A stretch of DNA of 64,000 nt from Phoronis australis (taxonomy: Eukaryota; Phoronida; Phoronidae). This document shows, piece by piece, positions 1 through 15,100 of this stretch; positions within the stretch are counted from its first letter, which is position 1; every line of letters begins with the position of its first letter. The stretch is taken from assembly GCA_002633005.1 (NCBI GenBank), contig NMRA01000028.1, positions 1,616,177-1,680,176 on the forward strand, written 5' to 3'. The notes beneath the pieces were generated by a model that was not told the origin of the DNA, made no database searches, and worked only from the letters and a program-made list of their open reading frames with translations. The position numbers and the translations under genes are program-made.

Positions 1-53
1 AAAATTGCAATGCTTGGAGTGAGTTGTTGACCATTTGATATTCATATTTTCAG

Positions 54-155
54 GACAATGATTTTGCCATCGACCGTACCACTGGAAATGTGAAGTTAAT
101 AAAAAAACTGGATTATGAAGAAAGTTCGCAACATCAGGTTGAAATAATAGTTAAG
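54..155 (+). CDS. Cadherin exon 1 of window
   Basis: Residues 1-34 of the partial protein, phase 0 at both ends. Encodes the middle of a cadherin repeat: F-A-I-D-R-T-T-G, then L-D-Y-E-E and V-E-I-I-V-K, the usual FxID..TG...LDyE strand pattern. Acceptor ttttcag before 54, donor gtactg after 155. Earlier exons of the gene lie outside the window. Confidence 0.85.
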
Positions 156-3100
156 GTACTGCTTGGTCTTTTGAAAAATGCAACAGCACCCGTGTTGTCT
201 GGTCAATTTTAGGTGCACCCGCTTTGTTAATTGACAAATACTTGGTCACTAAGTATCTTTGGGTGATTCATTGGGGCTCTGAAGATGTCCTTATGGGACA
301 ACTGAATATAATGTTTTGGAAAACTCAACTAGTTCATATATGAGCGTTTGTGAATTTGAAAGATGATGTCAGATTTATGACTTTCTAGATCAGCAATTGT
401 TTTATTTTTATTGTCATATTGTGAAACTGATGCAAAACACCAGCCTGGAGTGACTACAATGTGACTACCCGTGAGGGTGAACACATTTTTGGGTACTTCG
501 TAGCTAATCGGCACTGGCTTTACTGGCTATTAAAAATGTAAAATAGAGAAACAATATGTGCACACGGCGACGTTTCAACAAACATAAAAGTAAGAAATGG
601 TTTTTGCTCTTCAGATCCTAAGTGGGGTGGACCATTTGCTATTGCCAGTCGGCAATGGACTGTTGTATAGTATGAAATTGGCATACAATTTGTACTTAAC
701 TATTAACTCTTTGATGGGTACCTGAACTTAACAAATTTGGGCTTATTCGGCTAGTTGCATAAGGGTTTTTCCCCACACCATAGACATCTTAGTACTATAG
801 ACCGGCCGCACACGCTACTGCAGCTGACAACTTGACGCCATATTGGAGAGTGCTGCTAGTCACGTGACACGGCTAATTGTGTAAACGAACGGGGTAAATT
901 GTCCTTTTCAAAGCGCGATATCTAACAAATAAAGGGCCGAAGAGTGTGATTTTTTCCAGAAACATACAAAAACATGTGATGTAGCACTTACATATGTTTT
1001 TTTAGAGTTAATCAGTCGATGGGGAAAATATTAAACTATTAGAAGATAGCAACCAATGGCAGATTCTCGAGTGGCCTGAGTGGCTACAAACCTGTCAATC
1101 CACTGTGAGCGTTTTTATTTTTTCATTTTTTTTCAAGAGAAACCACTAAGATCATGCAAACTTATCATTTAATCCTTGTCGCTCAATGAAAATACATATA
1201 TCCAGGAGACGTTCCGCTCTCTCGGGATGTACTTTTATGGTGCTCCAATAAGCCTTTTCACTGCGTGTTGAACAATGACCCCGGGTAACTTTGAAAAATT
1301 AAAATATGATCCTGGTCGCTTTTAATGGGGTATAAATTTAATGTGAACTACTGTGAAAAATTACCTCATTGGGTCATGTAAATAAATGACATTTTTTTAT
1401 TGAAGTTCAGTGCGTTCTCCCGTTCAGTGCAGCGGTTGTGAGCGTGGGATAACATCTAGCTCCTTTGTTAACTGCCGAGCATAGTCTTTTGTCTGGTGGG
1501 ACAACATGCATATCTACCTGGTTTATAACCGATCACATGCAAACACAGTCAAACCCAGTACATTGGTTTGTTGGGACAGAATAGATTGTCTTAACTTCGA
1601 TTGTAGTTGGGCGATTTTGGTGATTCAAACCTATAAGCTTGATCAGTATTTGATGGGCAATTCAGAAATGTCATTGGTTTATGTTCAAACATTTTATAAC
1701 TTAACTTGCTTTTAACAGCACAGCCCAATGAGGATATAAGATACGATTTTATTGGAGATTAGAGCTATTATCGAACAAAAGAGAGCAGACCATCCAACCC
1801 TAATTGCCAGAATGGACTTAATCAGTCGTCAGCGTAAGATATTGGCTACAGCGGTCATCCGCCCAACTTGTTGTGATATACAACTTAACAAGTTAGACTC
1901 AACGGGAGAATGCCGTAATGTAAAAAGCAAGGAACACAGACTCAGTTCCTTTCCTGTGCTTCGCTCGTAATAGCCAACATACAAATAATTCTTCTCTCAC
2001 GCACGGTATTCCTCTCTCACAGATCTGAAGTCCCNCCCCCCCCCCCCCCCGATCAAGCACCAGGCTCTTGTTGGCGTTTTGTAGTATCCCCACACTGTGT
2101 AATTGTGTGCTCGCAAAGAGGTCAGCCCCACTCCCACACATTATTTCGGCTCCTATCCATCCCCGCCCTTAATCTGATACGCGTACTGCGCGACCCTCAG
2201 CCGAGAAATTTAAAATAAATTCTTCTGTCATGCTGTCTGCATATCCCAACCCCCTGTTGTGGGGGAACCATTGAATAATGACAGGGCAGATTTTCACGGA
2301 TGTGGAGTCGTTTTTTCATGAGCTGAAAATTCTTCACAATAAATTTAGACCTGTGAAAAAACTAACTGGGGTCATTTTTCACGGGGTCATAGCTAATGCT
2401 ACATCGGCTCAGTTGGGTATATTTCCATTCGGTTTCGAGTGGGAAATTCTGTATTTTGGGTAAAGGTTGGATGTGCAATTCAGTCGTACAGCTTTGATAT
2501 TTTGTTACTATGCACTTTACTTTTTTGCGCCAGTTTTGTCAGAAAACAGAGAGCTCGTAACCAAGCTGTGCAAATCTACAAAATTTCAAATTTCAGCTTT
2601 GGCATAGGTACAGATTTTGCAGGGATTTGTTTGTTTTGATACAAAGGAAAACAACTGATTTTGGAATACATATTAAGAAATGAGTTTTTAAAGCAGTATA
2701 TATTTTAATAGAGATAACACTATTCACTTAGATGTACTGATTTCGTTGGCTGGCGAGTAAGTCATTAATACCAAATATTTACTTAAATATAATTAGCAAA
2801 CAGCATCATCATTGGATAAGAGCATATGCTGGTCAATAATTATCTTTTTAATTGATCTTAATGGTCTCAGTCACCAAGACTGATTGGAAACAACGCATTA
2901 TCGCTCCCCTTAAACTATGGTGGCAGAACATAAAAACCTAGTGGCAGCACCACTAAACTCCATGGCCGAACCAAAAAACCCATGACTCAATGACAGGACC
3001 AAAAAACCTAACTCACTGGCTGCAGGCATAACACAGCAAGCTCCCACTTTTTCCGACTGATGCCGTAGGGCTCCCTGTGTTTTCCACCATTTTTGTCCTG

Positions 3101-6100
3101 TGTAGCACTCTCCAATATGGCGTCATATTGACAAGGTGAGCTGCATGTAACTGAGTGGCGCGCTGCCCGGTCTTTGTGATGTCTATGTTCCACACTCTTT
3201 AAACTGTTTCTAAAAATTGAGAAGAAATACTAGATTATTAAGGAAATGTGGGATCAGTTCTAGAAAACATTTAAATAAAAAATATGAAGATTATGTTGCA
3301 CAAGAGCTTTTGGAGAATGTTTGTGTTCACCTGAAGCCAGATTTACTGAAGATGAAAATGACCAACATTCATGAAGTTTGATTTGAAATTTTTATGCATT
3401 GTCAAAATAGTAAGTGTTGGCGAGGTAGTATGGTTAAAACATTTATTTTGGGCTTTTTTAGGATAATGATGATGTACACAATGCAACAACTTATTTAGTG
3501 GTGACAGTGATCGATGTGGAAAATAAGCCTCCCAAATTCACCAAAGAGGCGCAACTAGTGTCAGTGAAGGAAGACACCAAACCGGTTTGTATATAAAGAA
3601 CACACAACTAGTTATGGTGTATCGACCAGATATGATGCTTCCTCATACTTTCTAGGCTTAACTCTTATTATTGTACATCATATTTCCCATATTAAACATG
3701 AAGAAAATATCGTGCACTGGTTTCAGTGAGGAATTTAAAACTAGAATGTAAATGTGAGACTCAAACATGTGGAGCCAGTATGTTACTGACAGTACAAGAC
3801 AAAAGTAATCAGACGTCATGGAATCTGTTATTTCCCCATCATAACATCTAATTCTGCTAGAGACATAAATGATTGGTAATAACTATAAGGCTGGCAAAAT
3901 TCTAATCACAAAATTACTGCGCCACTGTATCAGTTTTCTTGCTCATATTAGAAAACCATTCTTGACCATGAATTCAGCTTCTGCCAAGTAGTTATGATGG
4001 GGGATTTCTGAATAATTTTGTCTGGATGCTTTTGGCTTGTTCTGTACAAGTGTCTGAAATCTCTATTAGTTGCATTATCCTAGTTGATACACTGATTCTG
4101 TACTTTAAAAAGAGCTGAAGATCTGCTTAATGCACAATGTAACTGTCGCACAGTTACAGAGTTTCTGTACTGAGGAATAGCTGGTATATCTGGATATCTT
4201 TATGTTATTGTTCTGTTACTTTGTTTCTTCTACATAAAAAACATTTCTGATACTATAAGTAATCATTTCAATTCATAAAACATAAAAACATTTCTAATAC
4301 TATAGGTAATCGTGTCAATTCTAAAAACCATAATTTTCAAGATCTTTCTGTTCAAATAATAGAAAAACTCCAATACCCGAGTACCCCTCACAGACTCAAA
4401 AGAGAACAATTGATCCCAATGGATTAAACATAAAGACTTCTTGAATCGTATCCTTTACTTTTTTCCGGCTGCAGTCTATTATGTTCATTACACCAAATAT
4501 CAGATGTCATTTGTCATATCGTGTTTGATTTTACTTCATTTCTGTTGCTGTTGACAAAGGATGTTATATCCAAAAATTTCAGTTGATCTATTGTTAAATT
4601 ACCTAAAGTATATTTATCCCACGCGCGTTGAATCTGTCGAGGGAAATACGGCTATGTAATAAAGTTTTCCGTATTCACCTCCTGCACTACTTCAACAGCG
4701 ACCTCTGACATGGAAAGTTCAAAAGGTAATGTCGACTTGATGTCTTCAGCCGGTTCGATCATCAAACTTTCCTAATGTAGTTTAAAGTAACACAGTTGCA
4801 ACAGTGTAACTAACACTCGACATGCAACCAGGCCCTAAACGTAAAATCTGGAACAAAACTGTTAATTCTAAGACACTTTCTCTCAGTTTTCAATTGCTGA
4901 ATACTATATCGTCTGCAACTCAGGCACCCATTCCTAGGAAATTAAAATATCAAAAATTGTTTTTTAACTATTTCCAGGAGATGTTACAAGTTCACTGCTC
5001 AGTTGCCGTTGTTTTCATCTTTGCTACCTCTTTTCAAGAAATAAATCGTTACCTTTAAATCTGTTTCTTTTCCAAGAGAAAACTTGCAGCCTAACGCGCA
5101 AGTACATACATATAGGATGTGATCTGCCATGTGAACAGTCTTGGTGAAGTATTTGAAAAATCTGCCGAAAAATGTAAGAAACTTAGGAATTCGAAGCGCA
5201 TGGGATAAATACAAAACGTACCTCGATTGGCGTACATGAAGTAATATTCCACTTGACCTTATTACGCGGAATAATGTTTCGTGGGATATTACTTCATGTA
5301 CGCCACTCTCGGTACGTTTTGTGTATATTTTCTAAATTTCGTCAAACAATAGTGTCGTTTAGAGGATCTGGGTCGCCTCTTTTAGTTTCAGATTTATTTT
5401 CTACGTTTCCTTTAGTGAAATTCTAGGATAGAGCCCAGTTTTGCCTGTTGTATTTCTGCCCGAACGTGTAAGTCTAATGGCTTCTACTTCTCTACCAGGG
5501 TACCATTCTAGATTATGTGGCAGCTGAAGATGGAGACACGGGAATCCGCAACCAAATAAACTACACTTTAGTAGGAGGTTTGTGCAAATAGCGTACTGCT
5601 CGAAACATTTGAAATTGAAAATGTTAATTTTTTATTTAAGGTTATGTCGGATCTTAGAAAATAATTATGTAATTTTCAAATATTATGCTTGATATGCTGT
5701 TCTAAAAACGTTGTTAGGAACTGTTATGGTCCAGTTTTGCATGAGCTACTATCAGAGAATAAAAATTGAAAATTACATATAAAACTAAATTGAAGTGCTA
5801 ACTCAGAAAACTGTAACCGTGTTTTTGAGATCTCATCTCTAAGTTTTATATTACAACAGGGTTTGATTTTGTTATTGAAAGCTTTGTTCTGCTATGATTG
5901 TACCATTCAATTTTGCTAAATGTTAAGAAAAATGTATGGTCATGTGACCCAACCAACAACAGATTGGTGGACAGTCAAAGATCAACTTTGTCAGTGCGGA
6001 CTTTCTGCTTTCAGAATATAACAATATTTATATGTACTTTTCTCAACTTAAAATACTGTAGTTTTGTTAATATTTAAGTGAATGCACTTAAAATACTGTA

Positions 6101-9100
6101 GTTTTGTTAATATTTAAGTGAATGCACTTAAAATACTGTAGTTTTGTTAATATTTAAGTGAATGCACTTAAAATACTGTAGTTTTGTTAATATTTAAGTG
6201 AATGCACNCGGACACTAGCGGAAACCCAAATTTGGAGGTCCGCCAAATTCGGACACCACAAAATGATATTTCGCGAGATTCGTCCAAGAATGATTTTTTT
6301 CTCTTGGAATTAATTTTCAGTGTCCGAAAATCACGCGACTTTACCGTAATATTTAAGTGAATGCACTTAAAATACTGTAGTTTTGTTAATATTTAAGTGA
6401 ATGCACAGACTTGTTGATACGATGTCACAGGGAAATTAATTTTTTCCATTCAAAAAAGTGGTAAATATTAATTTTTAGAGTGCGCCCATCTCACTGTTGT
6501 AGAATAATTTCATTGACGCACTATGATTGAACTTGGGTCATTAAAATTGTAATTAAAATTGGAAAAAAATAACTTGTCTCGTAGATTTTGCAAATTGGCC
6601 TATAGACGGGTCAATTCACCCAAACCCACGTTTTTCTGCAGTGATCCCTGCTCATAATTGAATTATTCCTAGTTATTCCCATATACGTTAGAGTATTTTG
6701 CTTCTTATTTCAGGAAACCACGACAGTTTTGATGTTCTCAGTAATGGAAGCCTCGTCCTAACCAAACCTATTGACAGGGATAACCTGACCTCACCCAGTT
6801 TTACTTTGACTGTGATGGTAATGTTGTTTTTCTCCGCCATTAAACGGCTGTTTTCATCCTACTTGGGGTCCAAAACATGAAGATCAGCTGATTAACTCAA
6901 AAATGTTCTCAAACTCATCCTTACCATGGTTATCCTTAAGGTTTCTTTCAACAATCAAAAGAACTGGGATATCTATGATGCTTGCTGATGCCCTGAATAG
7001 GCTAGGAACGGATATCATTTTCATGCACCCATTTATATGTGGACGTATTATGCCATCACCCCCATCCAGCCGTCTGTCCGGCATCTGCTGCTCTACAAAA
7101 CCATTCAACGTAGATTCATGAAATTTTGCGCACATGTTCCTTCCATGCATGGGATGGCATGAGCGAACGAACTTTCGGACGAATCCGAATAGCGGTGTGC
7201 CCCCTAGTGGCAATTTTAGTTTTTTATGTTTACCTCTGTATCAGCAAAGGTCCTCAACGTGTTTTCATAAAATTTGGCATATATGCATCTATTATTGAAG
7301 TGATGGATTCGACGTGCTTTACGCCACCTAGTGGCCATTTTCACTGTTTTCTAGTCTGTTTTTTGGCGTCCATCCCTCTGTCAACCAAACCGCTCTAAGG
7401 ATGATTGTGAAAATTGGCATGTATGTTCTTACTTCGAAGAGAATGGCTCACGATGATTTTCCGAGGACTTGACTACTGTGGCGCCTCCTAGTGGTATTTT
7501 TTGCACTCATGGCTGTATCTCCTAAACCGTTTGCAGGATCTTTACTAAATTTAGGAACTGTATTTGTGTGATGTTGACAATGGATGACGATGACTTTCGG
7601 ATGGATCTGAGTACCCGTGTGCTCCCAAGTGGCAATTTTAATTTTTAGGCTCATCTCTGTATCTTCAAAGGTCCTCAACGGATTTTCAGAAAATTCGGAA
7701 TACATGCATCTATTGGTGAGATGATGCTATCCTCCTGTTTTGGGTTGGAATCGGGGTACTTTGTGCCACCTAGTTGCTATTTTTTCCTGTTTTTGAGTCT
7801 GTTTTTGGCATCCACCTCTCCATCAACCAAGCCATTCTAAGGTTGATTTTGAAAATTGGTGTGTATGCTCTCAGTGTGAAGCTGACGGTTAACGATAATG
7901 AATTTGACTACTGTGGCACCTCCTAGTGGTAGTTTTGTTTTGTTTAGTTTTGTGCCCATTGCTGCATCTCCTTAACACACTGCAGGATATTTTTTGAATT
8001 TAGTAATTGTATTTATATGAAGCTAACAACAGACAACGACGTTTTTCAGGCGGATCCAATGAAGGCTGTGTCCCATAGTGGCAATTTCGTTTTTTAAAAT
8101 TTGGTAAATAGCTTTCTATTAAAGAAGCGATGGCGTGTTCCCGTTTTCAGATGGATTGGAGGCTTTGCTCCATCTAGTGGCTGCTTTTATGAAACATAAA
8201 CAACCTTAGAAGCACACCAATTACGGTGCATTCTTGGGCGCATTTCAACGCTCCGCGTTGCTCTTGTCTCACTTAAAGATCAGTTACTTAAACATTGGCA
8301 ATAAACTGTGTGCTGGTGAAAGCTGTGGTATTATCGTTTTGGCTAAAACCACGCACATGACTTGTGGTGAAATGGACCCCTGATTTATCACCAGTGGCTA
8401 GGATGGGCTAGTGCTAAATGAGTTCAGCTAGCAAGCTCGAATGGCAATTAGTTTAGCTCACAATTCCTGTGTGACTCAAGCAACCACAAGGCAAATGTCT
8501 CAAACCCAAATGCTCATTGTATGCTGTCCAAGTGAGCAGTGTGCTTGGGATAATAGCTTCAGTGTCCAGTGAAAATTATTCACTCACTTGACATCATTTT
8601 GTACCTCACTGACTCCTTTTCCTCACTGTTTGCATCCATCTCGCTCTGAGCTATTAGACTTTCAAATTTACTTTTGAGCTTATGGCATATGGCCCTAGTC
8701 TGCAGTGGGCTTTACAGTCACCATGGTAGCATCTATTGTTTTGGTTTAATTCTTCAGGCTTATGAAGTGGTTAACAGTGGCAGTAATCAGATGTGGGAGG
8801 AAATTACAGCCAACACAACAGTGACAGTCACCGTCATCGATGTAAATGATGAAAAGCCTACATTTAACCGTGATGTTTATAATGCTACTGTTCAAGAGGT
8901 GTTCAAAAGCGAATCTAGCTCTGCAGTTAATCCATCCATCACCTTCACACCAGCAGGCTTGCAGATGGTCGTCACGGATAAGGACTTGGTGATTTGATTT
9001 TCTAACGAAATTCTACATGATAAGAATGTCATAAAAAAGATGCCAAAACCCCAACGTTTCACCTCTGGTATAAGTGTTTTCTTCTTTTCGAACTCAAAAG

Positions 9101-12100
9101 TTATTACATTAAGTGTTTGCTCTGTTTATGCTCTCAGCAAAATGAGCAGCTCTTGTGGTCATCACATTAGCTGAATATTAGTTTAACCCTTTCACAACCA
9201 ACCCGCTCGAAACCGCTCGTTGCCGTATGCAACCAACCTGTCTCAAACTGGCCCACCTTACCTGACTAAACATAGATCAAGTTCATTCGTGCATACTCTT
9301 GAGACTGAATATTATTTCTGTTGTAAATTTCTGTCTGTTTGTCCTACCACATTTATTGATGTCTGACAATTCAATTTGAAGTTTTTGAGGTAATTTTCTG
9401 GTGATTTTTGAACTTGTTTTTGAAATTTAAAAAATCTCATGGCTTCTGGTGAAAACGACTATAGCAGTGACAGTGATGCTGGTTTCAGTGATTGTATGAA
9501 TGCAGAAGTAGCCGTATCTCTTCGAATTTGTGAGGGACTTGTTGTCAAAAATGAATGTGAAGTTATTATTTCCGATGTTTCGTCTATTAGGGTTGAGAGC
9601 AATGATGAAATCGCTGATATTGTGTGGTAATAGCAACATTTGGTGTGGATTGGTCTTGGGAATTGTGCCATGATATCTTTATGGAGTTTATAGAAATGAC
9701 TGATGTTTGCCTTCCAGCAAAATCTAAAATTTCAAGTTGCTTTGCCAGATAGATTTTTTGAAATGAAGTCTCAGGAAATAAAATTTATCTTTATGCACAG
9801 CAGAAAATTGCAACATCACCCAATCAGAAATGGCAGCCAACATGCCGTGATGAAATGAAGGCTTTTTTCTGCATTGGAATCACACTCTCAAAATAAGTGG
9901 ATTTTTTTGAGTTAATGTGGTTTCACCATATGGTGTTTTTTTCTATAAATAGAAACACAATAGGGATAATATTTTCCTGTGCCATTCAATGACCACCACT
10001 TGGAAAACTGTTACTTCATACAGTGGAACTTACTTGATCTTGATGTCATTCTGAATATCCCGGTCATCTTCATGTAATGTTGAAAAACAGAATCTTTTCC
10101 CTTCAAACCCATGTAAAGTTATCAGCATAATGTCATGATTTGTTATCATATTACATAATGTCTAAAATCAGCTGATTCTCAACGGCTTTTTAGCATATGT
10201 GCCTTCGCTTCTCTATAAAAAGGCAACCTAAATCATCTTCAATTCATATTTGCCGTTTCAAATTTTGTGCCGCGTGGAAAAATCTGCAACTCTTGTCCCC
10301 TGTACAACTTTCTTTCCCTGAAAGTCTCCACTTAGCATGGTCACTGTTTACCATCGCTGCCAAGTTGGGACTCACTTAATGGAATTTCCCACTTGTTAAA
10401 ATATAATTAATGTTGAAACTAACGTTAAGTCGACCCCACTGTAATTGTGTGCACATTTTAGTCTTTGGTGCACAGGAATCTCACATAGACTGAGAAAATT
10501 GCATTAAGAAATGCTATTTGGAGGTAAAGTCTTGTCTCAGTTTATTTTCATTCAATTTCATTTATGTCTGTTTCAGGGTGTTAATGCCTACTTCAATCTA
10601 TCCATTGAAAATGATGCGTACAACGCATTCGAGATTTTCCCTGTGGAAGAATCCTATTCTCAAGTGATTGCCCACATAAAAGTTGTCAATGCATCCATCC
10701 TTGACTTTGAAAAATTGGAAAGCGTGTCAATTAATGTAAGTGGTTATTTATGTTGTCAGCAGAAATACATCTGCTCGGCCTAAGTTCAGTAATATTCATA
10801 AAAAATGTTGCACATTCTTTGAATACTTTCCCTGCAATGTCACATGTTGTTTATTGCTGCTCAGGTTAGAATTACTTAAAAGAACATCATATTTCAGAAG
10901 TGGCTGGTCAAATTCGTATGAAATTTTCAGGTACCAGGCTTTGTGCACTGCTTGCAAATTGCTGTAAGAGATTGTTTTTAAAATTTTCCACTTTTGCGTG
11001 AGGGGCTATCAAAAATAGGACTTCTAAGCTTTTTATGAAAAAAAGTCAAAAGTTGCGTAAAGCAAAAAGAAAATGATGATTTAGAAAACTGTGACAGCAT
11101 TTTTGAGATTTTATCTTGAACATTTTTATCGAACAAAATTTGGTCAGGTTGTTACTGTTGTTTAGCTATGGATGTTCCTTTCTTTCTCATTAAGTTTTAC
11201 TTAAAAGACATGGTCACGTGATTCAATTAATAGCAGATTGGTATAAAGTCAAAAATTAAATTTTACGGGCTTTTCAGTTTCAGAAAATATACTGAATTAA
11301 AACTATAGTTTTTCAGATATTTGGCTAAAGACACTGACTAATCGATAAAGTCCTGCATAAGCTTAAAGGAGCATGCCACCCAAAAAACAACCTAATTTGT
11401 ATCAATTTAGATCGAGTAGTTCCACTCCATAACGGCACGTACGGTTGCGTTACCTGACACCTGACGGCAGACTTAGGTGTTGAAATTATCCAATGACGTA
11501 ATTGGTTTCACACGCAGTCTGTTCAGCAGTTCACAACACGGGTTACTGGTGTCAGCTTATTGCTTGAATTCATCGTTGAACACCAATAAATCATCAAACT
11601 TTGATGTGAAACCCTTAAAAATAAACCGAGTTCTTATAAAAACGTTTTGTTTTATTTTGCTGTGACGGATTTATTGGTGTTTGGACACACCGTAGCCTTC
11701 AAAGTTCGGCAGTCCAATAAGGTCCGTAGCACTAGGAGTTTGGGGTCTGTTCGGAGATAAATTCGAGGTATTTTTCCGTGAGATACAGACAGGAGAACCT
11801 AGATCTGTGTTGTTTCGACTTGTGATTTTTTTGAGTTCTAAATACACAAAATGCTTGTTATCCTGGCCAGTGGCTCGGAGCCCAATCAGGCCCTTCGCGG
11901 CCGGCGGGACTGACTCGTTATCCCCGCCAGTGGCTCGGAAGCTGATCAGACATCACGAACATAAACCATCCAAAGTTGGAAACTAAACTTCCAGTCAAGA
12001 AAATGCTATACTAGTGAGCCAAAGAAGGAAATTGCACGTGATTATGTTGGTGAATTAGCCACGAAACTGCAAATCTACTTACTCGTCGGGGGCCGCGAAT

Positions 12101-15100
12101 TCAGGTTCCGCTTTGACCAAAGAACCGTCAGGGCAGAAGTTGTACATTGACAATCACTATGTGAATAATGTAAATGTAAATAAAGATTCCCCTAACACCC
12201 GTGGGATAGAAATCGAGTTGTTTCACAACTGTTTCAGTCGGCAAACATTGAATTAGCATGAGCTCACACGGCCTCGGTGTCCCGTCAATTAGTTTTATTG
12301 CACCTAAAGCCGGTAACGCTGTGATTTATTCATTGCTGGCTTCTCAAATCATTTGCACTCACGAACACTCCAAAGACATTACAAATTGCACCTAATGAGA
12401 CAGACTTTGTTTCAGTTTTATATAAGTATTGGTAAGGGTGAGAATAATTCATTTTGAAATGGAAAGCTCAAACGCCAACACGGATGGCAGCTGACTCGCA
12501 ATCCCGACTTAGACGAGAGCTCATCCCAACGAAGACTTCGCTGGCGGATCATTAAGTTTCGCAGGCTATCAGTTCGGACAGGAATACAGTGACGAAGAAA
12601 TACTAGAGAGGCGCCGTGAACAAGCTCAGATAACGTAACGTATGGATAGTTATTTGCTAAGCTGGCATTCTTCAGACTCACTGTCGACGACTGCTGGCCA
12701 CAGACACGGATATGTTTCACGGCCTCACACTTGCTATTTACAGCATACTTTTCATTCTTCACTACCACGAGCCACTTCCTAAGCATTCCGGACTCTCGAG
12801 GAAGTCGAAAAAACGACGATATACCCGCTTTCCTCGCAGCTGCATAGTTTGGACAAGCGGGAACGATGCACCGCAACATAGCGGCATTAACTCTTCAAGT
12901 GAACCACTGATGTCGCTGCGTCGTTTCTCACCTTCCTCACAGGTTAACGCGACACCTCTCGGCAAGGTAAGGTTGACCGTATGCGAGGCGATGTGGATAT
13001 AGACCGATTAAGATGGCAAAAAAGACTAATTAAATGGGGTGGCATTCTCCTTTAAAACCACATCAATGTCATTCAAATGTCAACTTTATCGCAGTTTGAT
13101 TTTCTGTTTGTTTAGGTTGTTGCCAGAGAGACTCGAACATCCAGTCGCAGTTCTTCAACTGCTAAGGTGAACATTTTCATTGAGAATCTGAATGACAATG
13201 ATCCTAAGTTTGAAAGTTCCTATGAATTTAACATCACAGAAAAAGCACAGCTTGGAACACTGATCTCCAACAGTATCAGGGTATGTAATATAAAAATGTT
13301 CAGCTAATCAGACAAAATTTCACTTTCTTGTCATGAGGCTGTCATGGGTGATGATATCTTGTCAATCCAACCACTCTGACAGTGGAGACTGGGTTGGACT
13401 CTGGAGACTTAAGGATCTCTTGAGAACGCTAGACGGCATGAAGTATCACTATGAATTGCAAGTGAAGCATGTGACAACACTAGCTTTGTTCATGAGATTC
13501 TTGCATCTGCAGAACAAAGCCTCTGTTGTAGTCAGCTGTCATGGCAACTGACTGCAGGTGGAAATTCCATGTGTGGTCAGTTGCCATGACAGCCAATTCT
13601 AAATGATTTTGTTAAATTATCTTTTGCTGTCCACTATATTACAACTTGAGATGTTTAGTGCAGCCGAGACAGTTGTATATGTGCTTATTGTCAGTATTGT
13701 TATTTCATTAGCGCAGTTTCAGTTTAAGCCTACAGTTTCTGCAGTCTCATGTTTGCTTGCATAAAACATGTAAAATGGGAGAGCATGGAATCAGCTTCCT
13801 ATGACAACAAACCAAATTAAGACATTAACATAGTAATTTATTGCAATCTAGTAGCATTATTGTCTACAACACAATGGTTGAAATAATGAAGTTTGTATTC
13901 AATATTCCTCGGCATGTGCAGACTCTCATAACAACCAGTCCAGCTAAAAAAGTTGGGTTACTTTACATGTTGCATTTGCGGCAACTATGCAAAACGATGC
14001 GCATGAATGTCACACCTGAGTTACAACATTGAGATATGTTCAAGTTATGCACTCAATACATCTAGACACGAGATATGGATTGTCTGAACTGACACAATAC
14101 TACAAAACTTATTAGATCGTGCGCATATTACATTAACATATGATTACATTTAAGTTGTGGACTCAATTAAGGTACGTATTTTCTAGAATGACCGAGTTTT
14201 CAGTGTTTTATCAAAATTTTGGTTTCAAGTGACATTGAAGGTTAATGTTTCAACACTTAACCAATGCATCACTTTCATAAATTGCTATTTTCACTCCACA
14301 TGCATCTGAGTACAATAGTATCCCGGAGAGTTTACTGAAAATAAAATCAGACACCTATGGAGTAAATATTTCAGAAATGGAAATGTTTGAACATCGCGAC
14401 TTCCTTTTTCACAAATTACTGTATTCCCTATGTTTTTTCTAAAGAATTAACTTTGGTGTCAAAATACTTACCAAAAGTCTACTTTTGTATCATTAATGAA
14501 CAACAAAATATAAAACTTATGATCATATATTTCATAAGCTATTGTGCAATGAGAATGTTATTATTCAGAGATGTGTCGCCTCAGACACACTGTCATGATT
14601 TGTAGCTATGTTGAGCTAGGGGTGCTGGAAATTGCGGTCAACTGTGGTGATCCGTAGCAAAACCAGCAGTAACTGTGATATGTGATGAGTCATAATGCAT
14701 CACGGTTCACTACAGTGGTTTTAAACTGTTGAAAGTACGGCTGGTCACTGCAGCTCCACCCTACTGCGGGGCACTGCAGCTCCACCATGGACTATGCTTT
14801 CTGTAGCCATGCTCAACATTTTTACCGTAGAAACGCCCTGGAACCTGTATATCATAATGATTCGTAGGCAAGCAAGAGTGAGCGTGACAAATGTCAACAT
14901 AATTAAGTGTATCTTAATGAGTTTGAAGTCTTAAAAATGGTTATGGTGTCCTGTTTTCCCGCCTAAGCATTTCGTCTTTTATGGTGGTTTTAGAACTGTG
15001 TTAACCGGGAAGACACAGCACTGCAAGGAGTATTGTGAGTGGGACTAAGGCATTAATCTTGCTAAACATGGTACAAGTTTACTGAATAAGACAACATTTG

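Larger units (their letters stand above)
156..3461 (+). other. Intron 1: repeat-bearing, no exon seen
   Basis: Contains an inverted-repeat pair (775-870 and 3106-3195), a poly(C) run with an N at 2035 and a CTGAAGA...GAAA motif pair on the - strand (571-614). No coding exon recognised. Confidence 0.5.

Noticed and set aside
7197-8180. CTCF binding sites at the CCACCTAGTGGC boxes
   Set aside because: Two core positions differ from the CTCF consensus in every box.
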